Assembly (NCBI GenBank): GCA_030158535.1 | Contig: JAOASV010000039.1 | Coordinates: 1-18,996, forward strand | Length of the DNA: 18,996 nt | Direction of reading: 5' to 3' | Source of the DNA: Sediminibacterium sp. | Lineage (GTDB): Bacteria; Bacteroidota; Bacteroidia; Chitinophagales; Chitinophagaceae | In this document: one piece after another, positions 1-7,198 of the stretch | How positions within the stretch are numbered: position 1 is the first letter of the stretch | How the letters are laid out: each line of letters starts with the position of its first letter | Notes under the pieces: generated by a model | What the model was told of the DNA's origin: nothing | Databases searched by the model: none | Seen by the model: only the letters and a program-made list of their open reading frames with translations | Translations under genes and position numbers: made by a program

Positions 1-1
1 A

Positions 2-769
2 CTCATTCCGGGGCATCCAAAAATTGCCTTTTTATCGCAACATTTTGAACTGCGAAACAATTATAGGGTAGAAGAGCTACTTGACATGGCCAGAAAAATT
101 CCTGCTGCAAGGGCCAATCATATTTACCAAATTTGTAGAATCGAGCATTTACTTTCCCGTAAAACCAATCAAATTTCTGGTGGAGAAAAGCAGCGGATTG
201 TACTAGCACAACTGTTAACTACAGAGCCCTCTTTACTATTACTAGACGAACCGTTTTCGAATCTCGATAAAATTCACAAACAAATCATGCAAGATGTGAT
301 AGCAGATATTGCAACACATTTTGATACTACTTGTGTTTTAGTATCACACGACGCAGCAGATTTATTACCCTGGGCCAACCGAATGCTCCTCATTAAAGAT
401 GGTGCTGTTATTAGAGATGATGCACCTGCGGCTATTTTTTATACACCACAAAACGAGTATGAAGCAAAATTATTGGGTGCTTGTAACTGTATCCCTGTTT
501 CTATGTTTCCGCGCATTCAGCAGTTAATTACAGATGCAAATACGGATCAGCAATTATTTATTAGGCCTTCACAGCTTTTACTTGAAAAGCCTACAGGTAA
601 TGGATTGCAGGGGATTGTTACGGGTGTATTATTTATGGGTAGCCATTATATTGTGCAGTTGCAAATAGATGGCTTGGTATTAGAAGTTTCTAGTTTTGAA
701 CATGGTATTACACTGGGTGAAACATATGGCGTTCGCTTACGCGACAATGCACAGTATCACTTGTTATAA
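2..769 (+). CDS. ABC transporter ATP-binding protein, 5' truncated by window edge
   Basis: ATPase subunit of an ABC transporter at the cytoplasmic face of the inner membrane. The frame is open from base 2, before the first ATG at 86, and the upstream codons read as a normal Q-loop (FLSQHFEL), so the gene continues to the left and its Walker A lies outside. Seen in order: Q-loop, signature ISGGEKQR, Walker B LLLLDEPF, D-loop SNLD and H-loop VSHD. After the ATPase core comes a tail of about 100 residues (IRPSQ..., GIVTGVLFMGSHYIV...) resembling the TOBE domain of the PotA/FbpC/MalK group. That group imports polyamines, ferric iron, sugars or oxyanions. The substrate cannot be told because no permease or binding protein is visible. 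The stop codon overlaps the convergent gene at 764-1330. The family is certain; the substrate class is inference. Confidence 0.9.
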   Translation, partial: LIPGHPKIAFLSQHFELRNNYRVEELLDMARKIPAARANHIYQICRIEHLLSRKTNQISGGEKQRIVLAQLLTTEPSLLLLDEPFSNLDKIHKQIMQDVIADIATHFDTTCVLVSHDAADLLPWANRMLLIKDGAVIRDDAPAAIFYTPQNEYEAKLLGACNCIPVSMFPRIQQLITDANTDQQLFIRPSQLLLEKPTGNGLQGIVTGVLFMGSHYIVQLQIDGLVLEVSSFEHGITLGETYGVRLRDNAQYHLL

Positions 770-1330
770 AGTAAGCCTGTTGGACAACTCGAAATTTATT
801 TTTTCAAATAAATGGCCTGGTTTAAAATTACGCCAGTTGTCTATTTCCATGAGCTCGATATAGTAGTGCAGCTTTTTTTGTCTAAAATCTTGTTGGGTTT
901 GCTGCGGCATATTAAGTGCCACAATCCATCCGTTTTCTTCAGATACATCGTCGTACCACTCCTGGTAATATTCTTTATCGCTACTATGAAAATTTAGTAC
1001 GTTTTCGCAAATCAAAATAAATTTACAAATACCTTTTTTAGATAAATGGTCAATGATTTCTCTTTTGAGTTCCATGATATCATTTTCGATGGCGTCATTC
1101 CACTCGCCTAAAAGTTCAATGATAGCATACTGTTCATCGTAATCGGTAAAAAGAATTTTTAAATAAAGTGTGCGGCTTCCAAAATCATCCCACTGTGGAT
1201 GTATGAAATAATTGTACACCACTTGAGTAAATTCAAATTCGGAATACGTGCGACCGTAAAAAGGAGATTGTGGATCTTCTTCGGCAGTATATAAATGTCT
1301 CCAATTAAAAAATGGCTCAATCTGATGCAT
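764..1330 (-). CDS. Conserved protein of unknown function, third gene of the kinase-murQ operon
   Basis: 188-aa soluble acidic protein, rich in aromatic residues (Trp, Tyr, Phe), with no signal peptide or membrane segment. I do not recognise a named domain. The central part (TLYLKILFTDYDEQYAIIELLG, split here as TLYLKILF and DEQYAIIELLG) alternates like beta strands, and is followed by a probable helix with KREIIDHLSKK and the strand-like KFILICENVL. It starts 8 bases after the murQ stop codon on the same strand, so it is very probably co-transcribed and co-translated with murQ and the sugar kinase. From memory, similar proteins occur next to murQ in related bacteria, but I cannot verify this. 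Its last codon and stop (TTA TAA) coincide with those of the convergent ABC gene. No function is assigned. Confidence 0.8.
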   Translation of the reverse strand: MHQIEPFFNWRHLYTAEEDPQSPFYGRTYSEFEFTQVVYNYFIHPQWDDFGSRTLYLKILFTDYDEQYAIIELLGEWNDAIENDIMELKREIIDHLSKKGICKFILICENVLNFHSSDKEYYQEWYDDVSEENGWIVALNMPQQTQQDFRQKKLHYYIELMEIDNWRNFKPGHLFEKINFELSNRLTL

Positions 1331-1338
1331 ACAAATAA

Positions 1339-2160
1339 TTAAGCGCCTAAATAAGCGTCCGTTGCTTTTTTTACAGAACCATGTTGGAGTAATAAAGCTT
1401 TAGCAGCTTCGTAATTGTCGCTTTTAATTTGCTTCATAAGCATGTGCACACCTCTGTCAACGAGTTTATCGTTGGTGAGTTGCATGTTCACCATCTTGTT
1501 GTCTTCTACACGGCCAAGACCAATCATAACAGCAGTAGAAATCATATTAAGCACCAGTTTTTGCGCCGTACCACTTTTCATTCTTGTGCTTCCCGTTACA
1601 AATTCGGGGCCTACTACAACCTCTATCGGGAACTTTGCAGCAGCAGATAATGGCGCACCCGGATTACAAGAAATGCTTGCTGTAGTAATACTATGTTCGT
1701 TACACTTTTCAAGTGCACTAATTACATATGGGGTAGTGCCACTGGCAGCTAGGCCAATTACAACATCATTTACACCAATGTTATGCGCCTGTAAGTCAAG
1801 CCAGCCCTGATTGGGATCATCTTCTGCATTTTCTACTGCATTTGTGATGGCATGGCTTCCGCCTGCTATAATACCAATAACTAATCCGTAAGGAACACCA
1901 TAGGTAGGAGGACATTCACTAGCATCAACAATACCTAAACGGCCGCTCGTGCCTGCGCCAATATAAAATAATCGCCCGCCTCCTAACATTTTTTCGATAG
2001 CAATACTTACTACTTTTTCTATGTCATGGATTGCGGCAGCAACAGCCTCTGGAACCGTTTGATCTTCTTTATTGATATTTGTGAGTACTTCAAGTACAGA
2101 CATGTCTTGTAACTGTCTATAATTGGAATCCTGCTCTGTAATTCTTGTAAATGCAGCCAT
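1339..2160 (-). CDS. murQ: N-acetylmuramic acid 6-phosphate etherase MurQ
   Basis: Cytoplasmic lyase of the SIS-domain family. It cleaves the D-lactyl ether of MurNAc-6-phosphate to give GlcNAc-6-phosphate and D-lactate, a step of peptidoglycan recycling. Seen: the family signature at residues 68-88 (GAGTSGRLG followed by VDASECPPTYG), the sugar-binding GLAASGTTPYV loop, and GSTRMKSGTAQK near residue 190. Glu82 and Glu113 (in AENAEDD) fall where the two catalytic glutamates of E. coli MurQ (Glu83, Glu114) are known. At 273 aa it is slightly shorter than the E. coli protein of about 298 aa, with no sign of damage. The gene starts 6 bases after the stop of the upstream kinase gene, whose product would supply its substrate. 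Confidence 0.97.
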   Translation of the reverse strand: MAAFTRITEQDSNYRQLQDMSVLEVLTNINKEDQTVPEAVAAAIHDIEKVVSIAIEKMLGGGRLFYIGAGTSGRLGIVDASECPPTYGVPYGLVIGIIAGGSHAITNAVENAEDDPNQGWLDLQAHNIGVNDVVIGLAASGTTPYVISALEKCNEHSITTASISCNPGAPLSAAAKFPIEVVVGPEFVTGSTRMKSGTAQKLVLNMISTAVMIGLGRVEDNKMVNMQLTNDKLVDRGVHMLMKQIKSDNYEAAKALLLQHGSVKKATDAYLGA

Positions 2161-2166
2161 GAATAA

Positions 2167-3009
2167 TTATTTGTGGTAGGTAATTAAACCTTCCATTGGA
2201 GCTTTTAAAACTTTTCCTAATTCTAATTCGTAGGTATTGCACAAGTCTTTTAAAACATCTTTAAAACCATGTGCCACACTGCCTACAAAGTTGATGGGTA
2301 GTTTCCAGCTCTCTTTAAATTTATAAAGGTGGGTGAAAAAGAAATCGTTTAAACCATCTTCAATGATATTTTCAATCATGTAATGGCCTCTGTTTTCACT
2401 TAAAAATATAGCATAACTAGCAAGGTATCTATTGGCTAGTGGTTGCTTGTATACATTATTTAAAATTTCGTCTTTACTGGTATTAAAGCGCTTGTTAAAA
2501 CGCGCCATTAATTCTTCGTCAAATGTTTGGTACAAATAATACTGAACCACTTTTTTTCCAAGGTAAGCGCCACTGCCTTCATCCCCTAAAACATAACCAA
2601 GACCTGGACTATTTTTAGCAATTTTTTTACCATTGTAATATCCTGCGTTAGCACCTGTACCTAAAATACAAGCAATCCCTTTTTGTTTGCCACATAAGGC
2701 CCTGGCAGCTGCGTCTAAATCGTTGTTGATTTCGATATTGGCTTTACCAAATAAGCTTTTTAAAACGGTATTAATTACTTTGGCGTTGGCTGGATTAGCA
2801 AGGCCTGTGCCATAAAAAAATATGTTTTTAGGTGGAAAGTTTTTGATTTTGGGTAATAAGTGCTGCTCTAGTAGCGCTTTAATTTGAGCAGCAGTTAAAA
2901 AATAGGGGCTTAAGCCATCTGTAATAATGGTCTTTTTTTTCTTGCCATCTACTAGCAAGCACCACTCACATTTGGTAGCGCCACTGTCTGCAATTAAGGT
3001 TACCCGCAT
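2167..3009 (-). CDS. BadF/BadG-type N-acetylhexosamine kinase (GlcNAc/MurNAc kinase)
   Basis: ATP-dependent sugar kinase of the ASKHA fold, BadF/BadG/BcrA/BcrD group, which includes GlcNAc kinases and clostridial MurK. Seen, numbered from the chosen start: phosphate-1 loop IADSGATKCEW near residues 6-16, NNDLDAAARAL near 95-105 with the probable catalytic Asp, adenosine/phosphate-2 loop GTGANAGYYNG near 117-127, and LGDEGSGAYLG at 141-151. The frame is open to an ATG at 3055-3057, which would add 16 residues (MADIFVLRSIISKLKK). I prefer the ATG at 3007-3009 (MRVTLIADSG) because family members begin just before the phosphate-1 loop, giving 280 aa. The position directly before murQ suggests that MurNAc is one substrate, because MurQ needs MurNAc-6-phosphate. 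GlcNAc-only activity is the alternative. Confidence 0.9.
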   Translation of the reverse strand: MRVTLIADSGATKCEWCLLVDGKKKKTIITDGLSPYFLTAAQIKALLEQHLLPKIKNFPPKNIFFYGTGLANPANAKVINTVLKSLFGKANIEINNDLDAAARALCGKQKGIACILGTGANAGYYNGKKIAKNSPGLGYVLGDEGSGAYLGKKVVQYYLYQTFDEELMARFNKRFNTSKDEILNNVYKQPLANRYLASYAIFLSENRGHYMIENIIEDGLNDFFFTHLYKFKESWKLPINFVGSVAHGFKDVLKDLCNTYELELGKVLKAPMEGLITYHK

Positions 3010-3041
3010 CTTTTTTAATTTAGAAATGATACTACGAAGTA

Positions 3042-3049
3042 CGAAAATA
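3042..3049 (-). promoter_or_regulatory. Possible -7 element of the kinase-murQ operon
   Basis: On the minus strand the bases read TATTTTCG, one mismatch from the Bacteroidota -7 consensus TAnnTTTG. The element lies about 32 bases before the ATG at 3009. If used, transcription would begin downstream of the ATG at 3057 and so force use of the inner start. No TTG was seen at the expected -33 distance, so support is weak. Confidence 0.25.
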
Positions 3050-3151
3050 TCTGCCATAAAACAACCTTTATATGGTTAATATTTAAGGTTTTAGGACAAT
3101 TTTATCCGTTTAAATAGGATATTTGTAAGGACTCCTAAATTAATTGAATCC

Positions 3152-4744
3152 ATGAATGAGCAAAAAAAGAAAATAAGTATCTGGTTACCTATTTTATTAT
3201 CGGTTGTAATGATTGTTGGAATGACCATTGGATACCAGTTACGTGACAATACCGCGGGCGGTAAATTTTTAGGGTTTTCTGGACGTAGTTCGGTGCAGGA
3301 GCTTGTGTCACTCATTAACAATAAATACGTAGATCCGGTAGCTTCGGATAGTATCAATAAACTGGTTGCAGATGCCTTACTATCACATTTAGATCCACAC
3401 TCGGCGTATATACCTGCTAGTGATTTAGAGGCCTTTAACGATGATATTGCGGGTAGTTTTATGGGTATTGGTATCGAGTTTCAAATGATGAATGATACCG
3501 TTAACGTTATGAATGTTTTTAAAGAGGGGCCTTCATTTAAAGCGGGTTTACAAGTAGGAGATCAGCTTCTAAAAGCCAACGATTCTATAACACTTTATGG
3601 AAAAAATATAAATGCCGATTGGGTACGTTCAAAAATTAGAGGGGCTGAGGGTAGTACGGTAAAACTTACTGTGCTACGAAATAATAAACAAATCCAATTA
3701 AATGTTACAAGAGGTGTTATCCCTGTTTCGCCCATCGACGCGGCATACATGATACAACCTACTATTGGTTTTATCAAAATTGATAAGTTTTCTGAAAGAA
3801 CCTATGAGACATTTATGTCTTCTTTAGAAAAACTACAAAAAGCAGGCATGAAATCGTTGGTGCTTGATTTACGTGGTAACGGCGGTGGACTTTTACAAGA
3901 AGCGGTAGATATAGCAGATGAATTTTTGAGTGATAATAAATTAATTGTGTACACCGAAGGCGCCAATAGTAAGCGCTACGATTTTGTTTGTAAAAGACCT
4001 GGTTTATTTGAAACAGGGAAACTAACGGTACTTATTGATGAGCGTTCTGCTTCTGCAAGTGAAGTACTTGCGGGTGCTTTACAAGACTGGGATAGGGCTA
4101 CTATTATTGGAAGACGTTCTTTTGGTAAGGGCCTTGTGCAGCAGCAGTTTGGCTTAACCGATGGAAGCGCCGTGCGTTTAACCATTGCTAGGTATTACAC
4201 GCCACTTGGGAGAAATATTCAAAAAACCTATGCAGTAGGTAAAGAAAAATACGAGCAGGAACTTATGGACCGTTTTCATAGTGGCCTATTAGATAAAACT
4301 GATTCAAGTAATTTAAAAGGAAAAAAATATAAGACACCTGCAGGTCATATTTTATACGCCGGTGGTGGTATTACGCCAGATATTATTGTGCCTCTTGCTG
4401 CTAGTTTACAAGACACATTAATTATGGAGCTTTATTTGTCTAATACACTTTCTAATTTTGTGTACGAACTGTATAAAAACAACCGCAATTATTTTAATAG
4501 CTTTAAAACACCTGCAGACCTAGATAAAGGATTTACACCTTCAGCACCAGAGTGGAACGCTTTTGTAGCAGCAGCTGCTAAAGATGATATTGTGGCAAGT
4601 AAAGTATCTGCAGCTGGTAAAGCCTATTTACTACAAACCATTAAAGTGTTAATGGCGCGTCAAATGTTTAGAACCGAAGGTTATTATCAAATACTCAATA
4701 GCACAGATTCTACTGTTGCAAAAGCGATACAGCAATTAAAATAA
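3152..4744 (+). CDS. S41 family C-terminal processing peptidase (CtpA/Prc type)
   Basis: Serine protease anchored in the inner membrane and facing the periplasm; the family trims or degrades proteins from their C-terminal ends and often acts on cell-wall hydrolases or lipoproteins. Seen in 530 aa: one N-terminal membrane helix (about residues 10-28), a tail-specific-protease N-terminal helical part with LDPHSAYIP at 80-88, a PDZ domain at about 100-190 (GIGIEF, VFKEGPSFKAGLQVGDQLL), and the S41 core at about 200-360 (LDLRGNGGG at 238-246). Catalytic Ser301 (in SASASE), Lys326 (GKGLVQ) and Gln330 show the usual 25- and 4-residue spacing, so the enzyme looks active. About 170 further residues of unclear role follow. 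It is divergent from the kinase-murQ operon, and the phosphodiesterase gene follows 5 bases after its stop. Confidence 0.95.
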   Translation: MNEQKKKISIWLPILLSVVMIVGMTIGYQLRDNTAGGKFLGFSGRSSVQELVSLINNKYVDPVASDSINKLVADALLSHLDPHSAYIPASDLEAFNDDIAGSFMGIGIEFQMMNDTVNVMNVFKEGPSFKAGLQVGDQLLKANDSITLYGKNINADWVRSKIRGAEGSTVKLTVLRNNKQIQLNVTRGVIPVSPIDAAYMIQPTIGFIKIDKFSERTYETFMSSLEKLQKAGMKSLVLDLRGNGGGLLQEAVDIADEFLSDNKLIVYTEGANSKRYDFVCKRPGLFETGKLTVLIDERSASASEVLAGALQDWDRATIIGRRSFGKGLVQQQFGLTDGSAVRLTIARYYTPLGRNIQKTYAVGKEKYEQELMDRFHSGLLDKTDSSNLKGKKYKTPAGHILYAGGGITPDIIVPLAASLQDTLIMELYLSNTLSNFVYELYKNNRNYFNSFKTPADLDKGFTPSAPEWNAFVAAAAKDDIVASKVSAAGKAYLLQTIKVLMARQMFRTEGYYQILNSTDSTVAKAIQQLK

Positions 4745-4749
4745 TTGAT

Positions 4750-5520
4750 ATGAAAAAACTAATAGTAACCATTGCCTCTTTTTGTATGCTACAACAAATG
4801 AATGCTCAAGACACAAAAATTATTGCACATAGAGGTGCTTGGAAAGAATTTAACTTACCAGAAAATTCAATTGCAGCGCTACAAAAGGCAATTGAAATAA
4901 AAGCTTTTGGTAGTGAATTTGATGTACGTCGTACCCTTGATGGTAAGCTAGTGGTGAATCATGACCCAACACATTTTGGCGACACGATCGAGTTAAAAAC
5001 CTATGCTGCACTAAATAAAAAAAAATTAAGTAATGGCGAAGATTTGCCGCTGTTACAAGATTATTTTAAAAAGGGTACGGCTTCAAATCATCACACACTC
5101 TTAATTTGTGAAATTAAGGCAGCTTTATTAAGTAATACCACTAGCCAGCTAACAGCATCAGAAACGGTTGAGCTTGCTAAACAACTAGGCATCGAAGACA
5201 AAATCATTTATATCAGTTTTGATTTTGAAGTACTACAAACTATTAAAACTCTAAGACCAAATGCTACCGTTTTGTATTTAGAAAACAACAAGACGCTAGA
5301 ACAAATAATGGCTGCAAAATTTAATGGGATCAATTTTAACTATGCGCAGTTTTTAGGCAATCCTTCGATTGCGGCAAATGCTAAAAAGCTACATTTAATG
5401 TTAGGTAGTTGGACGGTAAATAAGGATGAAGATTTTAATCATTTACTAGAGCAAGGAATACAATATATCACTACAAATTTTCCTGAACGTTATTTGATGC
5501 AGCTGGATCACAAACATTAA
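4750..5520 (+). CDS. Secreted glycerophosphodiester phosphodiesterase
   Basis: TIM-barrel enzyme of the GlpQ/UgpQ family, which splits glycerophosphodiesters (deacylated phospholipids) to glycerol-3-phosphate and an alcohol. An N-terminal signal peptide (MKKLIVTIASFCMLQQMNA, probable cut before Gln20) places it in the periplasm or outside. Seen: HRGA with catalytic His27, PENS at 37-40, metal-binding Glu57 and Asp59 in EFDVRRT, second catalytic His71 in VNHDP, and Glu121/Lys123 in ICEIKAA. Late-barrel motifs are WTVNKDED and GIQYITTNFP. Length 256 aa is normal. It starts 5 bases after the S41 peptidase stop, so the two form an operon that ends at the terminator at 5540-5571. The exact diester substrate is unknown. 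Confidence 0.93.
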   Translation: MKKLIVTIASFCMLQQMNAQDTKIIAHRGAWKEFNLPENSIAALQKAIEIKAFGSEFDVRRTLDGKLVVNHDPTHFGDTIELKTYAALNKKKLSNGEDLPLLQDYFKKGTASNHHTLLICEIKAALLSNTTSQLTASETVELAKQLGIEDKIIYISFDFEVLQTIKTLRPNATVLYLENNKTLEQIMAAKFNGINFNYAQFLGNPSIAANAKKLHLMLGSWTVNKDEDFNHLLEQGIQYITTNFPERYLMQLDHKH

Positions 5521-5539
5521 CATTCATATTTAACCAATA

Positions 5540-5571
5540 AAAAAGCCCTCCGAATTATCGGAGGGCTTTTT
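5540..5571. terminator. Bidirectional intrinsic terminator
   Basis: A perfect inverted repeat with 14-base arms (AAAAAGCCCTCCGA and its complement) around the loop ATTA. The GC-rich core is flanked by A5 on one side and T5 on the other, so it can stop transcription in both directions. It serves the phosphodiesterase gene from the left (20 bases after its stop) and the susD gene from the right (20 bases after its stop). Confidence 0.95.
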
Positions 5572-5591
5572 AGTATAATCTAACTAGAATA

Positions 5592-7175
5592 CTAGAAGTT
5601 AGAAGCTACGCCAGTATCCCACCATAAGCGTGTTGCAATATCATCTTTTGCACCAGCACCCATTTTAGAAACCGCATCAGCTACACCAGCAGCGTTACCA
5701 GTTCTTTCGCCATTTAGGAAAGGCCATCTTTTAATGAACTGACCAGTAGGGATTGTGCCCCACTCTGGACCTGAATCATTTTTAGCAGCAGAAGGAATTT
5801 TAGGATATCCTGTTCTTCTGTGGTCTACCCAAGCTTCCAAAGTATTGGTAAATGTTGCAAGGTATTTTTGAGTAATGATTTTTTCAAGCTTTAATTCTCT
5901 GTCATCAGCTTCGTTCCAAGCAACTGTGATAGTTGAAGGAGCAGTGAAGTTGTTACGAGAATCGATAGGATCAACATAGTTGATAGGTCTGCTTGTAGCA
6001 TCTGCTAAATAAGTATCAACGCCACCAGCTCCCCAGTCAGCAAATGATAATCTAACACCATTTTCGTAGTGTGTTTTAGCATCACCAGCACCAGTCCAAC
6101 CTCTTAAAGCAGCTTCTGCTCTTAAGAATGCAACTTCTGAAGCAGTGAAGTGTCTTCTTGTTTGAACGCTGTTAAAATCTGTAGAAACTTTAGAGAAAGT
6201 AACACGTTGGATTTTAGCATCGATAAATGCACCATTTCTGATCCCTTTGTAAGGAGAAGTAGGATGGTCTGCATATAAACTTGCGTTATCGGCAGGTGAG
6301 AAGTATTTAGAGATTCTTCCGTCTTTTAAACCAACCATAAATGATTCGATTGGGCCACCCATACGAGCGTCATCCCACTGGAAGCAAATCATACCTACTG
6401 GCATAATGTTACCAAGTAATGAGATATTAAAGTTGTCTGCGTTTGTAGAAATTAAACCTGCAGCATCAGCTAAAGCTTTTTCACCTTGTGTTTTTGCAAG
6501 GGTAGGGTTTACCTTAGAAATACGAATCGCAAGTCTTAAACGAAGTGAGTTAACCACTTTTTGCCAAGCTGGGATACTTCCTTTAAAGCTAGGGTCAAAT
6601 TTCGCAAAACCAGCATAGGCTTTGTTTGCATTAAACTCTGTTTGAATGGTATCCAATTGTGCAAAAAACGTGTTGTATAAATCAGATTCTTTATCATATA
6701 ACACAGTAGCTGCAGTTGAACCGTAATTAGAATAAATTACTGGACCATAAATAGCAGATGTTCTTGACATAGATAAGATTCTGATCAGTTTTGCCCATGT
6801 AGCAAATAATGGTAAACCATTTTCTTGTGCTAAACGGATAACTTGTCTTGAAGGAGACATTACGTTATTGTACTGACGATTCCAGTAGTTGTTCCAACGT
6901 ACATAATATGTAGTGTTGTTTACATTACTTGTAAATGGAGTTGGCGTATTCATATAACCCATCCATGAATCGTAACAAAGATCTTCTTCAATTTGACTAC
7001 CCTGATTACCATGCAGCTCGTACAACATACCTGCAAAAGGCGAACCTACCAGGTTGAAGTCTTGCTTAAGCATCTCATCAGAAATTTGATTGGGATCCTG
7101 ATTGGTTTTTTGGAAATCTTTTGTACAAGATCCAAAAGCAATTAGGATGATTGATGCAATAAATAATTGTTTCAT
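5592..7175 (-). CDS. SusD/RagB-like outer-membrane lipoprotein
   Basis: Surface lipoprotein that, with SusC, captures a nutrient and closes over the TonB-dependent channel. The 527-aa protein starts with a lipoprotein signal, MKQLFIASIILIAFGSC, with the acylated Cys at residue 17. The following TKD is charged, as in surface-exported Bacteroidota lipoproteins. Seen: IYGPVIYS at 142-149, a feature of SusD-like proteins (I would place it in the SusD-like_2 branch), ASEVAFLRAEAALRGW in the C-terminal helical part, and late TFTNTLEAWVDHRRTGYP. It lies 23 bases downstream of the susC gene and is the last gene of that operon. The ligand cannot be deduced: no glycosidase, protease or regulator sits beside the pair. 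Confidence 0.95.
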   Translation of the reverse strand: MKQLFIASIILIAFGSCTKDFQKTNQDPNQISDEMLKQDFNLVGSPFAGMLYELHGNQGSQIEEDLCYDSWMGYMNTPTPFTSNVNNTTYYVRWNNYWNRQYNNVMSPSRQVIRLAQENGLPLFATWAKLIRILSMSRTSAIYGPVIYSNYGSTAATVLYDKESDLYNTFFAQLDTIQTEFNANKAYAGFAKFDPSFKGSIPAWQKVVNSLRLRLAIRISKVNPTLAKTQGEKALADAAGLISTNADNFNISLLGNIMPVGMICFQWDDARMGGPIESFMVGLKDGRISKYFSPADNASLYADHPTSPYKGIRNGAFIDAKIQRVTFSKVSTDFNSVQTRRHFTASEVAFLRAEAALRGWTGAGDAKTHYENGVRLSFADWGAGGVDTYLADATSRPINYVDPIDSRNNFTAPSTITVAWNEADDRELKLEKIITQKYLATFTNTLEAWVDHRRTGYPKIPSAAKNDSGPEWGTIPTGQFIKRWPFLNGERTGNAAGVADAVSKMGAGAKDDIATRLWWDTGVASNF

Positions 7176-7198
7176 ACTAAATTGTATTTAAAAAATTT

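Noticed and set aside
3..209. 68-codon minus-strand frame at the left edge
   Set aside because: It is antisense to the Q-loop and signature region of the ABC ATPase, which is clearly the real frame.
1415..1810. 131-codon plus-strand frame within murQ
   Set aside because: It lies fully antisense to the conserved MurQ coding sequence and shows no recognisable domain.
3100..3151. Promoter for the S41 peptidase (GATATTTG near 3117-3124)
   Set aside because: The essential first T of TAnnTTTG is changed and no -33 TTG is at the right distance, so it is not listed as a feature.
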